64,000 bases of DNA, taken from contig JAYXKI010000008.1 of assembly GCA_037892935.1 (NCBI GenBank), forward strand, positions 558,001 through 622,000, given 5' to 3'. The notes under the pieces were generated by a model. It searched no databases. It was not told where the DNA came from and saw nothing but the letters and a program-made list of their open reading frames with translations. Source of the DNA: Phlebopus portentosus. Lineage: Eukaryota > Basidiomycota > Agaricomycetes > Boletales > Boletinellaceae. Of the stretch, positions 23,640-32,812 are shown in pieces. The position numbers and the translations under genes were made by a program. The stretch's first letter is position 1, and every line of letters begins with the position of its first letter.

Positions 23640-24262
23640 AGAATGCAAGAAGAAACAAGACGCGCGTCAAAATCGCCGCACCTCCGAATAAATGAGCTGA
23701 CTGCATTTGCACCTCATGATGATCACTTATGACTGATTTCTGGAAGAAGTTATTGAAACACTGCCGAGACTTTCGAAGGTCATCTCCGTAAGGCATTAGG
23801 GACATGAGCCATTCGGGCCATCCTTCTCTATTGAGCAAGGCTTGTTTTAGCAATGTCAGCATCTGATACCAATAACTCATAGCCTACAGGTCCACTATCG
23901 TTGTTCGCGGCCTTCTCGAATAATAGTATCCACGCTTCTCGAAGAGCTCGATGACAGCTTCGTAAGAGTTAAGAAATAGAAGGCCAGTCCCAAGATTCCT
24001 GACGTAAACAAGATTGCCTGAAGAAATGTCAGATGCAATTTAATTTGATTGAGAGGATAATTTAATACGTTCGGATAAATTTACCATACTCTTTGCCCCA
24101 TTGACGCGCCGTATCCCACACATCTTGCAGAGGCATGTCCAGATCAATGCCAATGATTGGAAGTCCCCTTGGGCCTGGTGGTAAAGAAAGTCCATGGGTA
24201 TGATGTTTTCTCCACTGAAACCATGAGCATTTGAAGATGAAGGCAGCGAGAATCGATAGCAT
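23640..24262 (-). pseudogene. Truncated cytochrome P450, N-terminal part only
   Basis: Minus-strand exon 24262-24082 encodes a membrane anchor and the proline-rich hinge LPPGPRGLPIIG, followed by QDVWDTARQWGKEYG. Further exons read LVYVRNLGTGLLFLNSYEAV...LFEKRG, then (after an intron with a GTAGGC donor) EGWPEWLMSLMPYGDDLRKS and a helix ending HEVQMQSAHLFG. All of this aligns with the N-terminal third of the P450 at 24777-27126. After about 23640 the similarity stops: no I helix, ExxR or heme loop follows, because the 3' flank of the acidic ORF is reached. It is a partial duplicate that cannot bind heme. Confidence 0.75.
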
Positions 24263-24776
24263 CAGGAGTAGATACGTCCATTTACAGAGAGAAAGAGTCG
24301 GAGATACTAATTTATACCTCTTCGAGGGTGAGAAAAGAGGTAATCAATCAGCCAGAAAAGTACAAGGTGGAGCCTTGAATTCGGTCGGGATCAATCTCCA
24401 CACAGTGTAGTCGAATAGGAGGAACCGAGTAGAATATGATTGGAGCAGGAACAGTGAGAACATACCGCGTAACCGCCAAACTCTTGCCTTGTTTGCATTG
24501 AAATGGTGGCAAGGTTACATGAGGGCTTGATTTCGATCGCGAGGGTACTACCGCGACGGAGAGTTACCGACAGCTGTTGTCAGAAAGTATGTACATAAGC
24601 AGAACGGATGACCAAGCCTGCCTCTGATTACCAAGTCAACTTTCAAAAATTTAAAGGTATATTGGAGTATTCAGTATAGTTTATTTTGCCTTTTCCGAGT
24701 CCAAGAGGAAAAGACAAGTCGGTGGGATTTTATCGAAGGAATTCGATCCCTTCCCCCAGACGAAGATACTGTCGAA

Positions 24777-27126
24777 TCACTTCGCGAACGAAGCTGCTTG
24801 GAAAATTGCAGAGACTGCTTCTTCTGAGCGCGGTGTAATCTTGCATTTGAAAGGCTTTGGATGCCTGCGAACCAGTAAGAAGGTGCTTGACCGTGATCGT
24901 TTTCTGGAATCACTTGCCTCACGATATTTGAGGTGTAATCTTCAACTGGAGTGATCGGGACACCTCTCTCATCTAGAGCCTTTTCGATATCGAAAACTGA
25001 AAGGATAGATGCGATTCCAATGAAAACCTGATAAAATAGTCACGATTCGTTCTGCAGCAGCATTATTGCAAGGATAAAACTCACGGAGTTTTCTGCGAAG
25101 AATCTTCCCGGGCAAATTCTAAGGAAAAGGATTCGAATGACTGTGGAAGAGTAGGTGGGGCTACATATACGTACCGTCTTCCAAATCCGAATGCTACTTT
25201 GCTGGGATCTAAGGGACGTTCCTTTCCAGGAGAGGGCAGCCATCTGTCCGGAATGAACTTTTCCGGCTCTGGGTATCTCTTGTGATCCCTCAGTATAGCC
25301 CTACGTAGTCCAACACCAACGGGTTATTGCAAATCAATAGACTGTCCGGATACGATAAAATTAGTACTTACCAGGAGTTGGGATAGACGGCAGTGCCGGC
25401 AGGTATGAAATAACCATCGTAGATATCGTCTTTCTCGACCAAGTGGGCATTAGCTTCAAGCAAACAATATAGTCAGTGCTCCTTAGTATACGTTGCATAA
25501 ATTGCGACGTACCAATAGGTGCTACCGTCTGCCATCTATACATAAACGAATATTCTCAGCAAACCCAAACGACTTCGCGGTTCGTGATTAAGCAGTACCT
25601 CAAACATTCATAATAAATAGCTTCAATGTATGGAAGTTTGGACCTGTTGTCGAACGTCGGAAGATTGTTCTTTCCGATCACCCTGTTAAGCTCGTCTTGT
25701 CCCTTTTTCATGGCGTCTGGGTAAAGAACCATGGCTAGTAGGAATGTGAGCAACATGGATACAGTCTACGAGGTTAGCTTGAGTCAAGGACCTGTGGAAG
25801 AGAGAGTCAAGGATATTGTGACTGACTGTATCTCCGCCGCCTAAACAACAGGTTTATGAGTTTAAAGTGGATCGCTAGTGAATAGAGCTGACCGGCGTAA
25901 GCTATTCCGACTGCTTTGGCTATGAGCTCTTCATTCCGTACATTTCCATCGCCATCAGTGTGCGACTCCAGGAGCTTGCTCGTCATCGAAGGGTCGCCAA
26001 TCCCGTCTGCCTGTATGCGATGGCAGTTTGATCTACTTCTACCAGGGCTTGGATATGTACGTACAATCATGGCCTTTGCTTTGTCGAAAGGTTCATGGTA
26101 CATCGCAGTCGACAGCTTGTGACCCTCCTCAGCTACCTGACGGAACGTCGTTCCCGGAAACCACGTCGGAAGATGCCGAACTTGATATGCGAAGCAAGTA
26201 TCAGCATCCAGTACCGTCGTCAACTATGCAGAACTCACGGGACGGTAGAGCATTGACGAGGTAGAATGTTAGTGCATTCGAGAACGCTTCCACGCCTCGA
26301 CCAACTAGCGCCACGTAAGGATCATCCTCGATGACTGATAATATATTAACATTATTTCTAACAAACCACGGAAAACTTACTTTGGTATCCGTACGTAATC
26401 TTTACAATGGATTCAGCGGCAGTGCTGCTCTGCGCTGAGCCTGTGTGGACAGGAACTACTTGCAGCGAATTCTGCTCACTGTTGAATGTGGTCATGAAAT
26501 CTGTCCGGACTTTGCAAAAGCCTCAGTAATAGTTTATGCGTCGACTGTGTCTGTACATCGTAGTAGTCCTTGGTAACGGACTTCTGGAAAAACATATTGA
26601 GATATTGCCTAGACTTTCGGAGCTCGTCTCCGTAAGGCATAACGGCTGTAAACCAATCGGACCAGCCTTCCCTGAGAGAGACTGTCAGTGCAATGTTGAT
26701 CAGAGTTCAGCAGATGAACGACGTACAAATTAATCATAGTAATTGATGGTCTGCTGGAATACATGCTTCCCGCTTCTCGAACAATTCGACGGCGGCTTCA
26801 TACGAGTTTACGAACAGATAACGAGTTCCAAAATTCTCGATGTAGATAAGGTCGCCTGAAATAAAGCGTGCATACAGTGTAAGTATTCCAAGTTTTCTGT
26901 ACCTAGTATTCTAAGTCATCTTCTCACCATACGTCTCACCCCATTGGCGAGCAGTCTCCCACTCATCTTTACCTGGCATGTCAAGCACATTGCCAATAAT
27001 CGGGAGCCTCCTTGGACCAGGCGGCAAAGGAAATCCACCCGCACGGCGTTTCCTCCATGACAACCACGAGCAGAAGCAGACAAATGCGATCACAATCGCA
27101 GCAGAATCCAAAGCATAGTGATTCAT
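24777..27126 (-). pseudogene. Cytochrome P450 monooxygenase with one frameshift
   Basis: Membrane-anchored heme monooxygenase of the endoplasmic reticulum, many short exons. Visible in order: N-terminal hydrophobic helix and PPGPRRLPIIG hinge (27126-26930); IENFGTRYLFVNSYEA; MPYGDELRKSRQYLN; VRHLPTWFPGTTF; I-helix GDT-TVSMLLTFLLA; K helix YIEAIYYECLR (ExxR); heme loop split by an intron, VAFGFGRR then ICPGRFFAE; and the C-terminal KPFKCKITPRSEEA ending in TGA at 24779. Near 26769-26772 one base appears missing after LFEKR, so the next exon reads out of frame; this could be a real null allele or a homopolymer sequencing error. The last intron (24917-24865) fits AG|GCAAGT...CAG, a GC-AG intron. 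Substrate and CYP family are unknown. Without the frameshift it would be full length, about 510 residues. Confidence 0.75.
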
Positions 27127-28330
27127 GAGAGTTGAGTGGAAGAGTTTATATACTATAATGGAATTTGTGGTCCTTACTTATAATCTAGTGGATTCGAATA
27201 TCCGTAAACAGGCGCTTCGTGCTCCATACGAGATACAGGTGGAGCTTCAACCGGAAACAGCTGATCAGCCTTGTCATGGGATGTAACGGCGCGAACGAAG
27301 CCAGATTTGGGAAAGAAGAGAGTCAAAGTAATTCCGAGTCAATGCTCATGCATCCTCATGTTGTACGGATTTAGAGAACGAATTTCAACACCGCATGGTG
27401 TTATTACGCCACTGATCAGAGCCTGTAATACACTACCGTGATGCAGAGAATAGAAGAAACGACGACTCCATTGCAGTTCCTCCTTTTTCGTCTTCATAAT
27501 TCCGCATCAATATCATTGCTTTCAGCGCTTATTGGACAAGGTTTTCGCAACGGAGAATGCAACCACATGGTATTGTGTTTCTGCGAGCACAGACGTAGGG
27601 TTAGGATAAAGGAAAAGAGAAAAGTTGGAGCTGGCTCCTCCTTGTGTTACAGGAGTTGCTCTGCGGCCAATACAGTCTCAGGAAGTAAAGCGCCATTTCC
27701 ACCGGAATTGCTGCTTTAGAACTTTGCACTCGATAAAGGCCTGGCTTTTGCTATCCCAGTACATGTGAACATTATGCGCATGTCACTATGTGCTCAGATG
27801 CTTACTCAAATAGCACTGCAGACTTGGAGATACTACATATAAAATGTACATCAGTGAAAGATACTTATTACAGTAGAATCCACGAACCGGGAGTGTCGGA
27901 AGACCGTGCATGCCGGATTAGTGCGCTTGAACCATCCCCTGATTCCGGTGTCTACCACAGTTCGTAAGAGTCGCTTGATATATCGAGAGAGAGAAAGACG
28001 AATACCAACGAGGGAAAGAGCGACTCACCAATCAAGCATTTCGTCTTCCGCCGCGGAAGGAGAGCCATGTCTGGACAGTTCTCATAAGTGGTGATATTTG
28101 ACTACTTGGAACACTTGTCCGGAAGTAGAATTTTTTTAAATGCAAAAATCGGCAGAATTTAGCATTAAAAAGGTATAACATGTACAAAAATCAGTCTTTA
28201 CAATAAACATTCTGACATTTTGTTCCTGGGCAATTGAAGGAATGCATATGGAAGAGAAATGTATGCAGAAAAAATGGCACTATAATCTGTCTCAATCATC
28301 AAAACATTCAAAGAGAAAGAAGTCGAGCAG
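27127..28330. other. Intergenic, no gene recognised
   Basis: Contains the promoter side of the P450 at 27126 and the left flank of retroelement A, which begins at 28331. Only short open frames without resemblance to families are present. The five bases before the LTR are AGCAG. Confidence 0.4.
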
Positions 28331-28354
28331 TGTTACGAAAATTGTGGATATACA

Positions 28355-29338
28355 ATGCGGCGTGGTATCAGACACTTTACACACCGAATTATGCAGCCAA
28401 ATCAAGAGCATTTCGAAAGGCTGCAAGGACAGAATAGTGGAGGCGATTCTCGCCCACTAGTACAGCAAGGACCTAGGGAGGTCGCTGTGGAATATATTCA
28501 AGAGGAACCCGATCGACGATCTTACGAGGACGAACGTGACGAAAGGGAGGACCCATATGATTTACAGCAAGGACTAGCTGGAATGCACATTGGACATACT
28601 CCTCCACCCGAGCGAAGCTACATGCAGATGGAAGAACGGAACATTGCAAGATACATGGAACTCCTGCAGAAGAGACGATATCGACATAGTGCAACCAGAC
28701 GCTTTATTCATGAAAGCCTGGTTTGTACAAACTGCTATTTGGCATACCAACGGAGTTGGGTTCTTTCAGAGTGGCTCCTCAAGAACTTCGTAGAGCGCTT
28801 AGTAACTAGGGAAGGGGCCGATGTCAAGATTCGGCATAAACCCGGACCCTCAGAACGAACGTTTGACCAACCATTGCCGAACCGCGGAATGAGCGCATAC
28901 GATCACGAGGTATCTGTATGGCTCGGCGATAGGGATATCTATGCACTGAAGGTTGGCGTGAGAGCTTGGATCAATCAGCATCGTCACCAGACCTTGTGTC
29001 GAAACACTGCAGTGGAAGTCGATTGGCCAATCTATTACAGTGCGCCATCGGACGTCGAAAGTCTTATCGAAGAAGCAACGGATCGAATGCTAGAAGCATG
29101 GGAACGATCGGAAGAAGGGGTTATTACAGTCGATGAATGGCGCGAGACGAATCACCTGGGAAGAAGATACAGGTTAACGTCGGGTACTGGACTACAATTC
29201 TCCGACATCGATATCGCGGCTAGGCACAGAAGGGTGTCTGCTAAATTTACACAGCTGCCAAGGTTAATCTCTGATGATCGGCAGGGGTTGCCGATTCCGA
29301 ATCCTGAAATAACGGTCAGCCCCATGATGGAAGACTAA
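28355..29338 (+). CDS. ORF inside LTR, unknown function (327 aa)
   Basis: Intact 327-codon frame starting 24 bases into the LTR. Not recognised. The N-terminal third is polar and charged (PLVQQGPREVAVEYIQEEPD, DERDEREDPYDLQQ), followed by a region with a lone Cys pair (VCTNCYLAYQRSW) and a C-terminal part that looks folded (HEVSVWLGDRDIYALKVGV, VEVDWPIYYSAPSDVESL). No signal peptide or membrane helix. The copy in the 3' LTR has two CGA-to-TGA stops. Coding sequence occupying most of an LTR is rare; the frame could encode an element-specific regulator or be a captured host gene, both inference. Transcription from the TATA-like site at about 29683 would start downstream of this ORF, so its expression would need the 3' LTR copy or an upstream promoter. 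Confidence 0.6.
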   Translation: MRRGIRHFTHRIMQPNQEHFERLQGQNSGGDSRPLVQQGPREVAVEYIQEEPDRRSYEDERDEREDPYDLQQGLAGMHIGHTPPPERSYMQMEERNIARYMELLQKRRYRHSATRRFIHESLVCTNCYLAYQRSWVLSEWLLKNFVERLVTREGADVKIRHKPGPSERTFDQPLPNRGMSAYDHEVSVWLGDRDIYALKVGVRAWINQHRHQTLCRNTAVEVDWPIYYSAPSDVESLIEEATDRMLEAWERSEEGVITVDEWRETNHLGRRYRLTSGTGLQFSDIDIAARHRRVSAKFTQLPRLISDDRQGLPIPNPEITVSPMMED

Positions 29339-29679
29339 CGGCAGAAGCTCGGCCGGAGTAACGGAGCGCTGGCGAAGCGAGATCGCGGCACATGGAAGAA
29401 GTCTCTCGTGGGAGGATTGGCGTTGAGGATTAACATGTGATAGGAACAGAGATCGATAGAAGCCTAGGGAAAGCTTCTTCGGAATGAAAGGAAACTAGGG
29501 CCTGCCTAATAGGGAAGGAAGTAGTCGGTGGTGCAACCAGGAGTTTCGGTAGCACCACCAGAGTTGTCAGTGGTACTACAGACGCAGGAAAGTGGTGGTG
29601 ATACCAGGTGAAACATATTGTCCTAACCAATGGCGAGGCATGGTCGGTAGTATTCGGTAGTCGGTAGTATTCAGTAGAA

Positions 29680-29760
29680 ACCTTATTTAAGGCGCCAGCT
29701 GAGCGGGGTGTTGTCCCTCAGCAAAATTATTTTGTACTCTCAATCATAACTGTACCCCTT
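29680..29760 (+). promoter_or_regulatory. Probable LTR core promoter of element A
   Basis: TTATTTAAGGCGCC at about 29683-29696, with downstream sequence CTCAGCAAAATTATTTTGTACTC, is positioned in the 3' quarter of the LTR, where the U3/R boundary is expected. The same sequence is in the 3' LTR near 47367. Inferred from position and composition only. Confidence 0.4.
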
Positions 29761-30073
29761 TGATTGAACCTCTGCTCTACTGCTGGGTCAAGCTTGAGCC
29801 TATAGCTCGCTTCTTAGTAGTACATCTAACCTTCGCTACTCTACTCTCCAATCGTACATTGTCAGAAGGAGGAAGCAGGGACTTGTTCCGGTACGATTGG
29901 ACTAACCACCTCGTCCGAAAAACACTGGTCCTAACATTATAATTTTGCTCCAATCCTGGGATAATCAATCTTGCTGTTTCATAGTGCAATACCCACTATC
30001 GATCAGTAAGTATTGCTCTGCCCCGGGAGGGTTTCTTCTGTGCCTGTTAATTCAGTTAGCTGATCACCGATAA

Positions 30074-32354
30074 GCGTATCGTCGACGGCTAAAGCAGGCT
30101 TACACACTCCATCGGAGTTTTGTTAGAGCGCTCCATACATTCGAAGAAGAAGTCAATTCGGCGTTTCGCACGATAAACTTCTATCGAGGTAAGAAGCACT
30201 CAAACACCCCTATCCTAGAACCCTACCGGTCGGTTATACTATCTGCCCTGGAGCTTCGAATCACCGCCAAAAGACACGAAAGAGTTGGGAGGAAGTTTTT
30301 GCTTGTACACGCGGACAACCTATTGAACGGACACAGTTTCAATTGGGAGGCACTCAGAGGTCCGACGCCAGTTGAAGAAGAACTACTCGCTCTGTGTCAG
30401 GAATATAAAGCATTCGAATACACCCTACTCGAACATTCTCATTTCCTCCACCAAGTCCTACTACAAGTCTATCAAGGCAACTACACTACTGCGAAACAGC
30501 TATGTCACCGATGGAACTGTGGCAAGCTGGTTGGTCTAGTTTCTGGCTTACACTCTGCTTCATCTGGTTTTCTTCCCTGGTATTCGTCGTTGCTCAACAA
30601 CTCCGAGGTCGAGTCAGCCTTCTTCAAGGCTTTGGAACGCTATGGACGTGGGTGGAACGGCAAGACAACGAAAGAGGTTCCCCATTCTGTCATGCCGGTC
30701 GGAGATTTCTACTCCAAACTCAACGACTGGCAGTTCCTCAACCCGGACCTGGAGAACGTATAGAATCCGCTCTGGCACGCATCAGTGAACGACTCGACAG
30801 TCTACACGGACGCTTGGACCGAATGGTCAGTACTGATGGGCAACCCAACCAAGTTGTCTCCGCCCTGCGACACGCCGTCATCGACCTCGACAATCGACTT
30901 ACTAGCGTTGATCGGTCCCTCAGAACTCTCACAGCTACTGTCGCTCGACTCTACGACATGGGCTCTCAATACTCCGAGAACCTTACCGTAGAAGGACAGA
31001 CACTGGGGGAGTTTCTGGCGCATATTCAGGGACACGTCGGGGATGCGATCGCCGAGGCAGTTATCACCAGTCTCAGGCGAGAAGGCGAACAGCGGGACGT
31101 ACGGATCAACTACGCATTCGGTATTCTTCAGGCTCGTATTCTGGGAGCGGTAACAATGGCTATTCAGGGCAGTCAATCAGCCCTTGCTCAACAAGTAGTC
31201 AACTCCCAGCAAGAGATTATTCGGCTGACTGGTACGGACTTCCTGCAGTTACACACGCAGGCTAGCTACCTGGTCGAACAGGTCGAGGCTATTCGAGCCC
31301 GCATCAGCAATGCCGAGGAAGAACTCGCGGCCCAGTACTCGATCACGGAAGGCATTCGTCGGATCCAACAAACGATTAGGCTTCGTCAATCCTACCTGAC
31401 GCAGCGAGCTAGGCGAGGAGGGGCAAGGTTGAGCCCTGACTCCCCGCTGCAAGGTAGAGGCCTAGATCTAGCTAGCCGCTTCGAAAGCGTGAGCTCGGAC
31501 TCCGACGATGACCAGATGCCCGGCCTGATCCCAGCAGGAGAACGCTTTGTGGATCAGATGGTCGAGATCATTCGCCAGAGCAGGGAACCAGGAGGAACGG
31601 ACACTCGAACAGGACAACCGTCGTCGCAGTTGCGACAACAAGCAGTGGAAGTTGGAAGGAGCTACGTCGCTGAGGTAGTTGCGGAAAGAGGGCTAGTAGC
31701 GCCGGCTGCGCTCGCCCAAGAGGAACAGGAAGTCGAAGGAAGCATCGAAGTCGAAGAAGACCTCCCAGACTACGTCTCGACAGACACCCAGCCCGGAAGC
31801 CTGGACCAGCAAGCAGAAGAACTGCTGAGGGAGGTAATTCCGGAGTCGCTACAGCCCTGGCCATCCAACGACGGATGGGGACCGCCTCCAGATGCTGGGG
31901 AAGCATGGGAGGCAGACAACACTCGCGAAACAGGGTATGGCACGGGAATCCGGGAGCTCATGTGGAACGAGCAGGGAGAACTCATTGAGGGAACGATTCA
32001 ACGGCTGGGATGGAACGGCCACTACGTCGAAAGGAACCACCTTCAGTACCCGCACCAAGACTCGCCGCCAGGATTGCCTACTCCAAGCGCTCTTGAGCTG
32101 GAGGAGAGAGAAGCAAGGCTCCAGGCGGTCAGTGAGTACTCCCCAGACTCTGACTATCTCTATGGTCCTATCATTCGTCCTAACAGCTGCCCTATACCTT
32201 CGGACACTCTCGACATACGAGAGGGACCACTGAGGCAGGGGGTAGCGAACATGACGAGGGTAGTTTGGGTGCGAGGTAACGACGTAGAAGAGCCAACCAG
32301 CGAGGATCAAGAGTATTTCGATGCGAACGATGACTGGGAGACAGAAGAGGAAAG
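30074..32354 (+). pseudogene. Extra ORF between LTR and gag, cut by element B
   Basis: Two overlapping frames. The first is open from about 30074 to 30763 without an ATG and has coding-like composition (LHTFEEEVNSAFRTINFYRG, LLALCQEYKAFEYTLLEHSH). The second, 30502 onward, has an ATG followed by a hydrophobic stretch (WSSFWLTLCFIWFSSLVFVV), but it is clearly coding only from about 30735. There it forms a long heptad-rich region (ESALARISERLDSLHGRLDR; VVNSQQEIIRLTG), then an acidic Pro-rich tail. A programmed or mutational shift near 30735-30763 would join them. The frame is interrupted at 32354 by the LTR of element B. Across the GAAAG target duplication it resumes at 39013 with an acidic stretch (EEHESGEERYEAREERR) and stops at 39065-39067. 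Function unknown; a coiled-coil structural or envelope-like role is speculative. Confidence 0.55.
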
Positions 32355-32812
32355 TGTTAGGCGGACGGCTCAAGAACTGAGTCGAGGCAGGCCAACACAA
32401 CAACAAACAAGCGTGAATGAGATAATCCCAAACACGTCGCTCAGGTCAAGACAGCTAAGACGAGGCTTAAGTCCAGACCGTCGAACGCTAGGTCGCAGTG
32501 AAGGTAAGTAGAATTCAGCAAACTAATAATACAAGAGTAGATACCTAGGTCGCAGTGAAGGTAAGTAGAATAGAAAGACAAGGAACGAAAGAGTCAAACT
32601 ATCTACTTATATAGACTTTGGGCGCGGGAAAGGTCTACCCTAATGGGAAGTCACATGACAAGGAATGGGATGATTAGTGAGCGTGATAGAACATTGTGGA
32701 ATGTTCCGGCAAAAGGATGAATAAGTGCATAAGAAAAAGAAAAGAAAAGAAAAAGAATATTAAAATAAATGATGACGTCAGAAAAGAAAAGGAAAATGTT
32801 CGAGTCCTTACA
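32355..32812 (-). repeat. Element B 3' LTR
   Basis: 458 bp. Read on the minus strand it starts TGTAAGG, next to the purine tract, and ends CTAACA next to the GAAAG duplication. On the plus strand it extends the reading frame of element A's extra ORF by about 50 spurious codons up to 32511. It contains two copies of TAGGTCGCAGTGAAGGTAAG at about 32490-32510 and 32547-32567. Confidence 0.92.

Larger units (their letters stand above)
28331..29936 (+). repeat. Element A 5' LTR
   Basis: 1606 bp, starts TGTTACG and ends CCTAACA (TGTTA/TAACA inverted ends). It differs from the 3' LTR at 11 positions that I could find, all transitions at CpG. It contains the 327-codon ORF, a GT-rich tandem stretch around 29640-29676, and a TATA-like TTATTTAAGG near 29683. 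Confidence 0.9.

Noticed and set aside
32355..32511. C-terminal tail of the 669-codon frame (VRRTAQELSRG...)
   Set aside because: This part is LTR sequence of element B read through by chance; the true frame resumes at 39013 after the target duplication.
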